A stretch of DNA of 64,000 bases from Paenibacillus herberti (GTDB lineage: Bacteria; Bacillota; Bacilli; Paenibacillales; Paenibacillaceae): the NCBI RefSeq assembly GCF_002233675.1, contig NZ_NMUQ01000001.1:1897964-1961963 (forward strand). Direction: 5' to 3'. The position numbers and the translations under genes are program-made. How positions within the stretch are numbered: position 1 is the stretch's first letter; each line of letters starts with the position of its first letter. The notes below the pieces were generated by a model, which saw nothing but the letters and a program-made list of their open reading frames with translations, searched no databases and was not told the DNA's origin. Shown here piece after piece: positions 1-10,319 of the stretch.

Positions 1-81
1 AGGCAGCGACCTTCCCAGCTCCTCCTCAACGAGGGAAACAGAGGTAGCTAAATAATCGCCAAGCATAGCTTGCTCACTCAC
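1..81 (-). CDS. ispA: IspA-like polyprenyl (farnesyl) diphosphate synthase, N-terminal fragment
   Basis: Only the first 27 codons lie in the window; the gene continues past position 1. The GTG at 79-81 shares a GTGA overlap with the xseB stop, which supports translational coupling. The peptide starts MSEQAMLGDYLATSVSLVEE, resembling the N-terminal helix of bacterial farnesyl diphosphate synthases. In B. subtilis ispA (yqiD) directly follows xseB, so position and sequence agree. An ATG at 64-66 is an alternative start. The catalytic DDxxD motifs lie outside the window, so the assignment rests mainly on synteny. Confidence 0.7.
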   Translation of the reverse strand, partial: MSEQAMLGDYLATSVSLVEEELGRSLP

Positions 82-341
82 AGAGTCTCCCCCCGATCTT
101 CACCCGCAGAGGCAAAAGGCTCTGTCCTAAGCTCAGGCCCTCCATCAAGCAGCGCTTCGATTTTTCTTTCGACCTGTTCGAGCTTACCGCCACACAGATG
201 GGAAAGCTTCATGCCTTCTTGGAACAGCTCGATAGCAGTCTCCAGCGGCACATCGCTGCTTTCAAGCCGCTCTACAATCTCTTCCAGCTTCTCCATTGCC
301 TGCTCAAAGCTGAGCGCCTGCTCTAGCGTCTCATCGCTCAT
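78..341 (-). CDS. xseB: Exodeoxyribonuclease VII small subunit
   Basis: This 87-residue protein matches the small-subunit pattern SFEQAMEKLEEIVERLES followed by ETAIELFQEGMKL, two amphipathic helices that coat the large subunit. Several small subunits bind one XseA to form exonuclease VII, a cytoplasmic enzyme that degrades single-stranded DNA from both ends. The start overlaps the xseA stop by 4 bp and the stop overlaps the ispA start, so the three genes are one coupled transcription unit. Length is normal for the family (70-90 residues). Confidence 0.95.
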   Translation of the reverse strand: MSDETLEQALSFEQAMEKLEEIVERLESSDVPLETAIELFQEGMKLSHLCGGKLEQVERKIEALLDGGPELRTEPFASAGEDRGETL

Positions 342-1696
342 TCCTGCTCATCCTCCTTGATCGACCATACGTGACACTGCGCGCTGCCGTCAGGCAGGCG
401 GACATGAACCACATCGCCGAGCTCCAGATCCTTTACGGAACGGACCAGCTTATCGTTGCTTTCTTCGTATACAAGACTGTACCCACGAGACATTACTTTA
501 AGTGGACTAAGAGCATCCAGCTGTCGCACAGAAGACAGTGTTCGTTGCCGCGCGTCTTTCACATTCGAACGGATAGACTTTTCAAGTCTCTCCATCAAGC
601 GCCCCAGTTCGCGGCGGGACTCGCCAGCTCTGCTATGCGGTGATTGAGTGTCGAGTCTTCTTTGCAATCTCTCCAGCTTATGTGCGGCCCGTTCGGGATG
701 CCGCCCAGCACGCTCCTCCAGCCGCTGGCGAAGTCGGTCAAGCCGCTGAGCTTGATCCAACATATAACGGCGCGGATGGACAAAGTAAGGGGAGCGACGC
801 GCGCGCAGCAGTCGCTCCTTGCGGATGCGAACCTTATTAAGAACGGCCGCTTCCAAACGCTGGTCCAGCCTGGCCAGTGATTCCCGGAGCTCCGCCATAT
901 GCGGCGCAGCAATCTCTGCTGCCGCTGTAGGTGTCGCAGCACGCTGATCAGCTGCAAAATCAGCGATCGTAAAGTCCGTCTCATGGCCAACGGCGGAAAT
1001 GATAGGGATAAGCGAGGAAGCAATGGCTCGGGCCACTGCTTCCTCATTAAATGCCCATAACTCCTCCAGCGAGCCGCCTCCACGGCCAACGATCAACACA
1101 TCGGCCTTGCCATGACGATTCATGGCCTCAATGCCTCGCACAATGGAAGGAGCAGCGCTTTTACCCTGTACAACTGCGGGATAGATCAAAATCGCTGCCG
1201 CCGGATATCGCCGCTGCAGTGTTGTAATGATATCCCGAATTGCAGCGCCTGTCGGCGAGGTTATTACGCCAATTACGGCAGGATAGCGCGGCAGCGGCCG
1301 CTTACGCGACTCATGGAACAAACCTTCCTCTTCCAATCGAGCTTTGAGCTGCTCATACGCCAGATAAAGACTGCCAAGTCCGTCCGGCTGCATACTCGTG
1401 CAGTAGAACTGGTAATTGCCATCACGCTCATATACGGATATGTTGCCTCTGGCAATGACCTTGGTGCCTTCACGCGGAATAAAGGGAAGCCGCTGATTGT
1501 GAGTCGCAAACATGATGCATTTGAGTCGGCTATCCTTATCCTTGAGAGTATAGTACATATGGCCGCTGGAATGATGGGTAAAGTTGGAGATTTCTCCACG
1601 AATCCATACGTCGCCAAGCAGACGATCGCCTTCCAGCTTCATGCGAATATATTTGGTCAGTTCTTTGATGGAATAAATACGAGGTGTATCGGCCAC
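338..1696 (-). CDS. xseA: Exodeoxyribonuclease VII large subunit
   Basis: This 452-residue catalytic subunit has an N-terminal OB-fold (about residues 5-105: IYSIKELTKYIR, then GEISNFTHHSSGHMYYTLKD) that binds single-stranded DNA. The catalytic domain carries IGVITSPTGAAIRDI, GRGGGSLEELWAFNEE and VGHETDFTIADFAADQRA. A long coiled-coil region (about 270-400) binds XseB. It lies 4 bp downstream of folD and overlaps xseB. The gene looks intact and of usual length. It acts in DNA repair and degradation of displaced single strands. Confidence 0.97.
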   Translation of the reverse strand: MADTPRIYSIKELTKYIRMKLEGDRLLGDVWIRGEISNFTHHSSGHMYYTLKDKDSRLKCIMFATHNQRLPFIPREGTKVIARGNISVYERDGNYQFYCTSMQPDGLGSLYLAYEQLKARLEEEGLFHESRKRPLPRYPAVIGVITSPTGAAIRDIITTLQRRYPAAAILIYPAVVQGKSAAPSIVRGIEAMNRHGKADVLIVGRGGGSLEELWAFNEEAVARAIASSLIPIISAVGHETDFTIADFAADQRAATPTAAAEIAAPHMAELRESLARLDQRLEAAVLNKVRIRKERLLRARRSPYFVHPRRYMLDQAQRLDRLRQRLEERAGRHPERAAHKLERLQRRLDTQSPHSRAGESRRELGRLMERLEKSIRSNVKDARQRTLSSVRQLDALSPLKVMSRGYSLVYEESNDKLVRSVKDLELGDVVHVRLPDGSAQCHVWSIKEDEQE

Positions 1697-1700
1697 TGGA

Positions 1701-2555
1701 TCAAACCCCTGCCTGAAGCTGGGCTGCCTTCAGGGTATTCTTCATCAACATGGCGATCGTCATCGGACCGACTCCGCCTGGAACCGGCGTAATTGCGGAC
1801 GCCTTGTCAAGGCAATCGTCATAGTCGACATCGCCGGCAAGCTTGCCATTGTTAAGCCGGTTGACGCCAACGTCGATTACAACGGCGCCAGGCTTGATGA
1901 AGCGGCTGTCGATCGCCTTGGGTTTACCAATGGCAACGACGAGAATATCAGCCTCCGCAGCGATTCGCTCCATGTTTTCCGTACGAGAGTGGCAGATGGT
2001 AACGGTGGCATTTTCGCGGAGCAGCAACATCGCAACAGGTTTGCCTACAATATTGCTACGTCCAATGACAACCGCATGTTTGCCTGAGATGTCCATGCCG
2101 GTACGTTTGATCAACTCAATGATGCCTGCAGGAGTGCATGGCAGAAGGCTCTCATCACCGATAACCAGATTGCCAGTGTTTTGAGGACTGAAGCTATCTA
2201 CGTCCTTGTGGACCGCAATCGCATCGATTACCAACTTCTCGTTGATGTGCTTCGGCAGCGGAAGCTGGACGAGGATTCCATGCACGGAATCGCTGCGGTT
2301 CAGACTTCCAACAAGCTGAACAAGCTCAGCTTCCGTCGTTTCCTCCGGCAGTCGATGAACCTCGGAGTAAAAGCCCATTTCGCGGCAGGTTTTCTCCTTA
2401 TTGCCGACATAAACAGCCGAAGCCGGATCCCCGCCGACCAAAACGACCGCCAGACCAGGTACAATTCCTTGCCCCTTCAAGTTCTCTGTTTCCAGTCGTA
2501 TCTCATCCTTGATTTCCTGTGCGATACGTTTGCCGTCAATAACCTTTGCACTCAT
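1701..2555 (-). CDS. folD: Bifunctional methylenetetrahydrofolate dehydrogenase / methenyltetrahydrofolate cyclohydrolase
   Basis: The 284-residue protein has the folate-site motif [14 protein letters not shown] with the catalytic lysine, the NADP-binding motif [16 protein letters not shown], and the C-terminal signature [18 protein letters not shown]. It interconverts 5,10-methylene-, methenyl- and 10-formyl-tetrahydrofolate in one-carbon metabolism, supplying purine synthesis. The ATG at 2555 follows an AGGGGAGAG ribosome site. It sits between nusB and xseA as in B. subtilis. Confidence 0.97.
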   Translation of the reverse strand: MSAKVIDGKRIAQEIKDEIRLETENLKGQGIVPGLAVVLVGGDPASAVYVGNKEKTCREMGFYSEVHRLPEETTEAELVQLVGSLNRSDSVHGILVQLPLPKHINEKLVIDAIAVHKDVDSFSPQNTGNLVIGDESLLPCTPAGIIELIKRTGMDISGKHAVVIGRSNIVGKPVAMLLLRENATVTICHSRTENMERIAAEADILVVAIGKPKAIDSRFIKPGAVVIDVGVNRLNNGKLAGDVDYDDCLDKASAITPVPGGVGPMTIAMLMKNTLKAAQLQAGV

Positions 2556-2596
2556 GAGAATCTCTCCCCTCGGAACGTTGACCTCTTGTGAACGGT

Positions 2597-3043
2597 TTAT
2601 TGGGATTTGAGCTTGTCCAGTTCCGCAATAAGTCTGCCCAGTACACCGTTGACAAACTTGCCCGATTCGTTCGTGCCGAAATGTTTGGACAGCTCGATGG
2701 CTTCATTGACAACCGCCTTGGGCGGTACATCGACGCCGAAGACAAGCTCATAACAGGCAAGTCGCAGCACCTGGTGATCAACCTTGGACAGACGATCGAC
2801 CTGCCAGCCCGTCAAATATTGCTGCAGCATAGCGTCAATGGCTACTTTGCGTTCGATAACGCCAAGCACGAGTTGCTTCGCGAACTCTCCCGTCTCGCCT
2901 TCTTCCACCTTATCTGCGCCGATCTCATTCTCATCCCGGGCTTCTGCAAGCAGCATTGCTACCGCTTCCTCCACTGTTACCTCGTTCATTTCCATATGGT
3001 ACAGGCTCTGTACCGCAATTTCACGCGCCAACCTACGTTTCAT
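2597..3043 (-). CDS. nusB: Transcription antitermination factor NusB
   Basis: The 148-residue all-helical protein starts [20 protein letters not shown], the typical RNA-binding N-terminus, and ends with [14 protein letters not shown] and FVNGVLGRL, the conserved NusB C-terminal motifs. With NusE (S10) it binds boxA RNA in rRNA operons and keeps elongating polymerase from terminating. A TAGGAGG site precedes the ATG. It lies upstream of folD, as in B. subtilis. Confidence 0.95.
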   Translation of the reverse strand: MKRRLAREIAVQSLYHMEMNEVTVEEAVAMLLAEARDENEIGADKVEEGETGEFAKQLVLGVIERKVAIDAMLQQYLTGWQVDRLSKVDHQVLRLACYELVFGVDVPPKAVVNEAIELSKHFGTNESGKFVNGVLGRLIAELDKLKSQ

Positions 3044-3179
3044 AGTGCCTCCTAGCCTAAGCTATATAATTGTATAGGGATTTTCGTGCTAACCCTTAAA
3101 AAACCTATGATCTCCTCCCTGCTCCGAACAACCACGCGTTCGCGCAGCAAAGGTCCGAAGTACGGAGGAGATCACAGGA

Positions 3180-3410
3180 TCAGCGATACCGTTGAAACCG
3201 ATCTTCAAGCCATGCCGCGATCCTTCTCCAGGGCACTAGCGGCTCGCCGCCGGTATCCTTGCGGAAGCCGACCGTATAGCCTATCCACAGGAGCAAGGCC
3301 ACAAAAAGCATGTCCCAGAAGCCGGAGACCAGAAATATAAGCGCCAAAAACAAGGCGGTACCTACTCCGGCTATTCTGCCGCCGTAAACTTCCCACCATT
3401 CTTTCCACAT
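3180..3410 (-). CDS. DUF2273 family small integral membrane protein
   Basis: This 76-residue protein has two closely spaced hydrophobic segments (about residues 12-30 and 31-48: GVGTALFLALIFLVSGF, DMLFVALLLWIGYTVGF) followed by a charged tail. The size and the pattern starting WKEWWEVYGGRI fit the DUF2273 family, which sits beside Asp23-type genes in Firmicutes. GGAGGCGGGCAACG precedes the ATG. The gene follows amaP by 13 bp, so it is probably part of an Asp23/AmaP membrane-associated complex. The biochemical role is unknown. Confidence 0.75.
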   Translation of the reverse strand: MWKEWWEVYGGRIAGVGTALFLALIFLVSGFWDMLFVALLLWIGYTVGFRKDTGGEPLVPWRRIAAWLEDRFQRYR

Positions 3411-3423
3411 CGTTGCCCGCCTC

Positions 3424-3984
3424 CTATTCTACACGGCTCTTGAAGGAAGGAGAAGGAACAACATTGGCTACATACACCGACACGGCCGCAACCGGAATCC
3501 CCGTTATTTCCTCCACATGATCCTTGACAGACTTCTGAATGTCCTCGGTCAGAAGAGGAATGGAAGTTTCACCGTCCACAACAGCGCGAATCGCGATCTC
3601 AAGTCCGGCTTCAGCTGCTGTAATACGAGTTTTGAGGTCCTTCACACCACGCTGGCGGCCAGCTGCCTTAAGCACAAGGCTCTCTACCGTATCCATTGAA
3701 ATGCGAATGTCACCAAAGTCGTTGCGTTGATCGATGGAAGAAGAAGCAGTTCCCGCAACCCGGATCGACACATAGAACAACCGCACACTGATTAACAGCA
3801 TGACAATCGCACCGATCAGAATGGTCAGATTAACCATACTACCGGTCTCGTACCACTCGGATATGAAACTTGCCGCGTCATTTTCCTTGAAGCCTCCGGC
3901 GCTGAAAATAATCGCAATTACCGCTATGATACCTGCCACAAGACTGTACAGAAACAAGAGCAGTCTGTCCACAATTCGACTCAC
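3424..3984 (-). CDS. amaP: AmaP-type alkaline shock response membrane anchor
   Basis: I start this 186-residue protein at GTG 3982-3984, which has a GGAGG site about 10 bases upstream; a longer reading frame back to 4065 lacks one. It has two transmembrane segments (about residues 7-28 and 53-75) and a soluble C-terminal domain containing ETSIPLLTEDIQKSVKDHVEE and TGIPVAAVSVYV, which resembles the Asp23 fold. In Staphylococcus AmaP anchors Asp23 at the membrane. Here it lies between an Asp23-like gene and a DUF2273 gene, the usual trio. Confidence 0.8.
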   Translation of the reverse strand: MSRIVDRLLLFLYSLVAGIIAVIAIIFSAGGFKENDAASFISEWYETGSMVNLTILIGAIVMLLISVRLFYVSIRVAGTASSSIDQRNDFGDIRISMDTVESLVLKAAGRQRGVKDLKTRITAAEAGLEIAIRAVVDGETSIPLLTEDIQKSVKDHVEEITGIPVAAVSVYVANVVPSPSFKSRVE

Positions 3985-4068
3985 GCGAGGTAGACCTCCT
4001 CTATAAAGCGGAATAAACCCCCTTGCGCCGAGCGGCTGCCCAATCACAAGGGGGTGATGGATCAAAAC

Positions 4069-4476
4069 TTATTTTACTCTCAGAGCAGCGTCTTCCTCTT
4101 CGGGACGCTCCCCTGACTTGAAGTAAACGTCATGAATATGTACGTTCACCTCAACTACGATCAGGCCCGTCATCATCTCGATGGATTTCTTGACGTTGCG
4201 CTGAATCTCGGCTGCGATGTCAGGAATGGGATTGCCGTATTCCACGATAATGGACACATCAACCGCGGCCTCGCGATGACCAACTTCCACCTTCACGCCT
4301 TTGGACAAATTCTTGCGTCCCAGAAGCTCCGCGATGCCGCCTCCTAGACCGCCGCTCATCCCTGCCACGCCTTCGATCTCGATTGTTGCGAGTCCTGCAA
4401 TAACCTCGATTACTTCAGGCGCAATCTGGATGGTGCCGATGTCTGTTTTCTCGTAGTCCGCTGCCATGATGCTCAT
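4069..4476 (-). CDS. yqhY: Asp23/Gls24 family protein (YqhY-like)
   Basis: The 135-residue protein shows the Asp23 pattern: IQIAPEVIEVIAGLATIEIEGVAGMSGG near the N-terminus (a segment I give only as motif edges), then GVKVEVGHREAAVDVSIIVEYG and a C-terminal amphipathic strand VNVHIHDVYF. It follows accC by about 110 bp, as yqhY follows accBC in B. subtilis, where it is linked to control of acetyl-CoA carboxylase. AmaP and the DUF2273 protein downstream are probable membrane partners. There are no membrane segments in this protein itself. Confidence 0.88.
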   Translation of the reverse strand: MSIMAADYEKTDIGTIQIAPEVIEVIAGLATIEIEGVAGMSGGLGGGIAELLGRKNLSKGVKVEVGHREAAVDVSIIVEYGNPIPDIAAEIQRNVKKSIEMMTGLIVVEVNVHIHDVYFKSGERPEEEDAALRVK

Positions 4477-4587
4477 CTGCTAAGCGCACCTCCCGCTTGA
4501 TAGGCTTCCCCCGGTCCTAGTACCGAGGGCTCATCCGTTTTCATATTCCTATACTATAACATTCCATGGGTTTTATGACAAACGGAT

Positions 4588-5964
<1,377 letters not shown>

Positions 5965-5995
5965 AATGCTAGTCTCCTCCCTGCGCAACGTCATC

Positions 5996-6487
5996 TTATT
6001 CCGGACGGACCAGGAACAGCGGCTGGCCGTATTCGACCAATTGGCCGTTCTGCACGAGCACCTCGACGATTTCGCCGCGCACCTCGGCTTCCAGCTCGTT
6101 CATCAGCTTCATCGCCTCAAGAATGCAGACGACGCTTTTCTCGGTTACCTTACTACCCGGCGTTATAAAGGGAGGGTTGTCCGGAGAAGCGGCGGAATAA
6201 AAAGTGCCGACCATCGGCGAAACGATCTGATGCAGGTTTTCCTGCGGCACACTCGGCGCTGCCGCTGCAGGCGTCTGGGCAACTGCTGCAGCTGACGTAG
6301 GGGCTGCGGCTTGGTCCGGAGCAGGCATATATGTATGGACAGCAGGCGCATTTTGATAGATGATCGCCTCCGTCTTGCCCGGCTTACGGATCAGCAGGCG
6401 GGTACCTTCGTTCTCAATCTCGAATTCTTGCACGGAAGTCTGGTCAATCAGCTTGATCAGCTCTTTGATTTCGTTAAGTTTGAACAT
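5996..6487 (-). CDS. accB: Biotin carboxyl carrier protein of acetyl-CoA carboxylase
   Basis: The 163-residue protein starts [20 protein letters not shown], the standard AccB N-terminus; GGAGTGAATCGC precedes this ATG. A Pro/Ala-rich flexible linker (about residues 55-85) leads to the lipoyl-type domain with the biotinylation motif EAMKLMNE (Lys at its centre). It shuttles carboxybiotin between AccC and the carboxyltransferase AccAD. A longer in-frame start at 6532 is less likely. Confidence 0.96.
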   Translation of the reverse strand: MFKLNEIKELIKLIDQTSVQEFEIENEGTRLLIRKPGKTEAIIYQNAPAVHTYMPAPDQAAAPTSAAAVAQTPAAAAPSVPQENLHQIVSPMVGTFYSAASPDNPPFITPGSKVTEKSVVCILEAMKLMNELEAEVRGEIVEVLVQNGQLVEYGQPLFLVRPE

Positions 6488-6695
6488 GCGATTCACTCCT
6501 TCGACGGTTGCAGCATAGATAGCAGCATTCATGCTACTCCAGCCGCGCTGCTAGCCTGAGCCACTGGCTCCTAGCGGCCAGACGTAGTGTATTATAGCAC
6601 AAGCCCTCCTTCAGCACGAGTAGGAATGCCAAAGGAGATCTGTTCTATTTCACTCTACTAAACTAAGATGCCTGACTCGCAAGCTCCGCCGGACG

Positions 6696-6730
6696 AAAAA
6701 AGGCTTTCCGGGGAGGCCGGAAAGCCTTTA
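6696..6730 (-). terminator. Rho-independent terminator after spoIIIAH
   Basis: An inverted repeat AAAGGCTTTCCGG / CCGGAAAGCCTTT with a 4-6 base loop is followed on the minus strand by a run of T. It ends the spoIIIA operon and separates it from accB; the A-run on the other side would let it work in both directions. Confidence 0.9.
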
Positions 6731-6749
6731 ATTAAGCTCTAAAGTTGCC

Positions 6750-7520
6750 TTATGGTAAGTACTGCACGAGCACATCGCCTGCATTGATGTTCAGCGTCGT
6801 GCTCACTTTCGTAATGATAGCAGCCGCTTGGCTGCGCTGCAGCTTCTCGCTTTGCACGACGACTTTGACGGACTCGCCGTTTTCGTCGATCACGACATTT
6901 TTGAAGTCCTTGCCAAGCTGATCGCGAAGCTCAGTCAGCTTATCCTGACGCGCCTCGAAGGTGTCGAGCTCAGCTACCGCTTTAGTCGATCCCTCTGCGT
7001 CCTGTTTAACGTCGGAAATTTTGTTCATTAACTCCTCATACTGCTGGTTGACGCGCTCTTGGGAGCGAACCCCCATCTCCTGGAACTGGCTGGAAGCCCC
7101 GCCAGCTTCGTATTGCTGGAGCACAGCCAGATCATCTGGCGTCAAGCCCGTTTCCGCAGAAGTTTCTTTAGTGGCATCGGTACCTTCCTTGGTCGTTCCG
7201 CTATCCTTGCCCCCTGCAGCATCGGTGCCCTTTGCCGGCTCCTGCTGAGCTCCTTGGTTATCCTTTGGATCTTGGCCTTCCATTGTACCTTGTTGCTCAG
7301 CAGCTTCAACGGCAGCTTCCTCTTCAAGAGCTCCATTACCAGTAACTTGCTGTACATCAATGCCTTCCGAGCTTGATACCTCAGCAGCTCCCGCCTGAGT
7401 TTGAGCCGTATCTTTAAGCCCCTTCGTACCGGTGTCTTCAGTGAACAGATAATAAGCGGACAAAACAACCATCAAGCTCAGCATCGAAACTAGCCATATT
7501 GTTTGACGTTTGGAATTCAT
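6750..7520 (-). CDS. spoIIIAH: Stage III sporulation protein AH
   Basis: The 256-residue protein starts MNSKRQTIWLVSMLSLMVVL, one transmembrane anchor (residues 8-25) with the rest outside the mother-cell membrane. AAGGAGGG sits 9 bases before this ATG; an upstream frame to 7553 is not needed. The C-terminal region (about 150-256) is the YscJ/FliF-like ring domain that meets forespore SpoIIQ in the A-Q feeding channel. Between them lies a long Gln/Glu/Gly/Thr-rich linker (about residues 38-130), longer and more repetitive than I expect from B. subtilis. It is the last gene of the operon. Confidence 0.95.
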   Translation of the reverse strand: MNSKRQTIWLVSMLSLMVVLSAYYLFTEDTGTKGLKDTAQTQAGAAEVSSSEGIDVQQVTGNGALEEEAAVEAAEQQGTMEGQDPKDNQGAQQEPAKGTDAAGGKDSGTTKEGTDATKETSAETGLTPDDLAVLQQYEAGGASSQFQEMGVRSQERVNQQYEELMNKISDVKQDAEGSTKAVAELDTFEARQDKLTELRDQLGKDFKNVVIDENGESVKVVVQSEKLQRSQAAAIITKVSTTLNINAGDVLVQYLP

Positions 7521-7598
7521 TGTTTTTAACCCTCCTTGGATTAGTATCCTCATATTCCATTCCGTGTTTTCCGTCTAGTAGATGACTTCTTCGACTCA

Positions 7599-8237
7599 TC
7601 ATGTCTTGCGAGGAACGATCGAAATGGCGGATAGCGGCACATCCATTCCCCGTTCAACTGCTTCCGTAATAATCCGTCGCACGGTGGCGTTTTCCGCCCC
7701 TTTTGCTACGACCAGTACCCCCCGAATTTCCGGTTTGATGATTTTTGTGACGACCGGCTTTTGCTCCCCTGACACCTCGTACATGACAATCTGTCCACTG
7801 CTGGTCATCTGCGTCACATGCCGCTTGCCGCCAGCTTTATCCGTTTCCTCCGTTGTCTGCTGCGAGGTGTTGTCGTCTTTCCCCCAAATCATTTCCTCTG
7901 TCGAGTCCACCGTTACTAACACGCTGACCGTACCGACTCCGACAATCTGCTCCAGAATCTCCTTCAGCCTGTTCTCCAGCGGTGTCTCGATTGAAGTAAA
8001 ATCCGCCCCGGACGACTGGACCCGAGATCCAAGCACGCTCTGATCCTCTGGCGCCGGAAGTGGAGGGTTGGCCCCTGGGCCTGTGCCGACTTCCCGAAAG
8101 TTCAGTACGTTGCCGGCAATGATCAGAGCAATTCCAATGCCTCCGAGCACTAACAACCAGCGCAGCGATTTAATTCTGCCCGGACCACCGGAACCGCTTC
8201 CGGCCGCCTGCTCCAGCTTTTCCCACCATTTGGCCAC
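7599..8237 (-). CDS. spoIIIAG: Stage III sporulation protein AG
   Basis: The 212-residue protein starts at a GTG with GGGAGG 5-6 bases upstream. It has a single transmembrane segment (about residues 25-46, LRWLLVLGGIGIALIIAG) and an intermembrane domain containing LKEILEQIVGVGTVSVLVTV, the ring-building fold of SpoIIIAG. In B. subtilis this protein forms a 30-fold ring of the A-Q channel. A Thr/Gln-rich insert (about residues 115-140) interrupts the fold as in the family. It lies 16 bp after spoIIIAF. Confidence 0.95.
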   Translation of the reverse strand: MAKWWEKLEQAAGSGSGGPGRIKSLRWLLVLGGIGIALIIAGNVLNFREVGTGPGANPPLPAPEDQSVLGSRVQSSGADFTSIETPLENRLKEILEQIVGVGTVSVLVTVDSTEEMIWGKDDNTSQQTTEETDKAGGKRHVTQMTSSGQIVMYEVSGEQKPVVTKIIKPEIRGVLVVAKGAENATVRRIITEAVERGMDVPLSAISIVPRKT

Positions 8238-8253
8238 AACAGCCTCCCCCTCC

Positions 8254-9033
8254 CTAGCCGCTTCGGGACGGCTCCAGCTCTACACGGATGCTGCCGTTCC
8301 CGATCTGCCAGCCGTTGCTGACCAAAGCCCGAATCCGGCGCTCCAGCTCCGGCGGTACGCTTGCTCCTTCATCAGCAGGCTCGATCGAGCCGCCCATCAC
8401 CGGAACAGAGTCCTCGCCGCCTTTGGCTCCCTCATCTAATCCCGTCTGTCCTTGGCCGCCGCCGTCATTAGGCGACACCTCGATTTCGACTGCCTGCACC
8501 GGCTGAATAGCCGATTCCTTAACCGTCTCCGGCGTGCCCGTACCTTCTTCAGCACCAGCCGGTGCTCCGTTCGAATCCAATGCGAGCGTCACTACGACGG
8601 AAGAGATCGTACCGCTTCCCTGGCCGTCCCATTTAACCGCAGCGTCCACCGCGCTGACACCAGCACCTGTTTCCTGCTCGATTGCTGTCTCGATGCCAGC
8701 TTCCAGCTGGGTCCGAGCCAGCGAGACAACCTGCTCTTGCGAGCTTCCAGCGGCGATCTCGGCGCGGCGCATAATTTCGTCCAGAGATGGCATTTTCACC
8801 TGTGAATTCTCTAGCTCCCGGTTCCACTCCTGATAGCCGGTTTCCAGCTTCATCTGGAAATCTCCCTGCACCAGCCTCAGTAAAGGCGTCAGAATGACCA
8901 GCAGTACGATCAGGCCCGTAATCAGTCTCGCATACCGCTGCATCCTTTCATTCGGCAGCAGCAGGTCGACCACTGCCGCCAGCAAAACGACAGCAACGAC
9001 GTCACGCAGCCAGGAGCTCAGCCAATCCAACAC
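8254..9033 (-). CDS. spoIIIAF: Stage III sporulation protein AF
   Basis: The 259-residue protein starts at GTG 9033 with GGAGG 8 bases upstream. Two transmembrane segments near the N-terminus (VVAVVLLAAVVDLLLP and LITGLIVLLVILTPLL) precede a ring-type domain. The C-terminal part carries an acidic, Gly-rich stretch (about 150-225) and ends with RIRALVSNGWQIGNGSIRVEL. It is a component of the SpoIIIA mother-cell complex. Position between AE and AG matches the standard order. Confidence 0.94.
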   Translation of the reverse strand: MLDWLSSWLRDVVAVVLLAAVVDLLLPNERMQRYARLITGLIVLLVILTPLLRLVQGDFQMKLETGYQEWNRELENSQVKMPSLDEIMRRAEIAAGSSQEQVVSLARTQLEAGIETAIEQETGAGVSAVDAAVKWDGQGSGTISSVVVTLALDSNGAPAGAEEGTGTPETVKESAIQPVQAVEIEVSPNDGGGQGQTGLDEGAKGGEDSVPVMGGSIEPADEGASVPPELERRIRALVSNGWQIGNGSIRVELEPSRSG

Positions 9034-9076
9034 AACTAACGCCTCCCCGGGCTCCTGCAGGAGCCTTGCTCAAAGC

Positions 9077-10315
9077 TCATCTCATCATGATGGCCGCATT
9101 GCCGGCAGTCAGAATAATCGTTACAGCCAGGAAAAACATCAGGCTGACCGCCGCCAGCGCACCAAACACGTAGAGCATCGTTTTGCCTATCGTGCTTAGG
9201 CAGACTGTAATCGGGCTCGACCCAAGTGGCTGCAGCACCGCTCCGCATACGTTGTAGATGGCTGCCAGTACGAGAATTTTGATGGCCGGGAATGCACTTA
9301 GGAATATTAGGATGATAACTCCTGCCAGCCCGACGGCGTTTTTGGCCAGCATGGACGCTGAGATGACCGTATCCGCTGCATCCGAGAAGGATTTGCCGAC
9401 GACGGGTACGAAGCTGCCGCTAATGAACTTGGCCGTTCTCATCGTCACCCCGTCCGTCATCGACCCCGTTGCACCTTGAATGGAGATTACTCCCAGGAAC
9501 ACGCTGAGCATCACTCCGAGCAGCCCTGCGCCCACTGTCCGCAACAGATTCGCCAGCTGTGTGACCCGGAAACGGTCTGACATCGCACTCGCGATATGCA
9601 GCACCGCCGAGAAGAACAGCAGCGGGAACACAACGGTGTAGATGAGCGTGCCGACCAGATGAACCATGAAGATAATGACCGGATGCAGCAGCGTCACTGT
9701 GGCGATGCTGCCCGTGCTGGCGATAAGCGTCATGAGCAGCGGCACCATGGCCATCATGAACTGGATCATCGCCTCGATTGCATCTCTGGCATAACCGATC
9801 GCCACATGGAAGCTGTTGACGGCTAGCACGATAAGCACCATATAAGCGACTGCGTAGGCGACCTGGCTGACCGCCTGCCGCTCGAAAGCGGACTGCAGCG
9901 TCTGCAGGATGGAGCTGAATACAGCGAGCAGTACGATCGAGACGAGCAGTTTGCCATTATACAGCACTTCATGCGCCAGCATGGCGAATAGTGCTTTCAA
10001 CACGGATGCAGGTTTCAGCCCTTCGCCGCCCGGCGTGATCATCTCCATAAAGCTCGGCATCTTTCCCTCTGGAAAATAACCGCCATACTGTTTCACGAGA
10101 TCATCCCAGTACGTTTCCACGGCGTCCGTTCCATAGTTGTTTGCCTGCTCCCTTGCCAATTTCTCCGTCATATCGGCCGCTGCCTGGCCGCCCGCATCTC
10201 CCGGTGCAATCTCGCTTGCCTGAGGCGGCGCGGTGGCCGAAGCTATATTCGGCAGAGCTAGTAGCATAAGCGAGGCGAACAGCATCAGCAGCAATCTCGT
10301 CCAAGTTCCCCGCAA
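9077..10315 (-). CDS. spoIIIAE: Stage III sporulation protein AE
   Basis: This 412-residue polytopic membrane protein starts at a TTG behind GGGGGGTGAAGGC. A signal-peptide-like segment (LLLMLFASLMLLALPNIASA) is followed by a soluble stretch and then about seven to eight hydrophobic segments from residue 110 on. It is the main multi-spanning transporter-like component of the SpoIIIA channel. It lies 4 bp after spoIIIAD. Confidence 0.95.
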   Translation of the reverse strand: MRGTWTRLLLMLFASLMLLALPNIASATAPPQASEIAPGDAGGQAAADMTEKLAREQANNYGTDAVETYWDDLVKQYGGYFPEGKMPSFMEMITPGGEGLKPASVLKALFAMLAHEVLYNGKLLVSIVLLAVFSSILQTLQSAFERQAVSQVAYAVAYMVLIVLAVNSFHVAIGYARDAIEAMIQFMMAMVPLLMTLIASTGSIATVTLLHPVIIFMVHLVGTLIYTVVFPLLFFSAVLHIASAMSDRFRVTQLANLLRTVGAGLLGVMLSVFLGVISIQGATGSMTDGVTMRTAKFISGSFVPVVGKSFSDAADTVISASMLAKNAVGLAGVIILIFLSAFPAIKILVLAAIYNVCGAVLQPLGSSPITVCLSTIGKTMLYVFGALAAVSLMFFLAVTIILTAGNAAIMMR

Positions 10316-10319
10316 GCCT

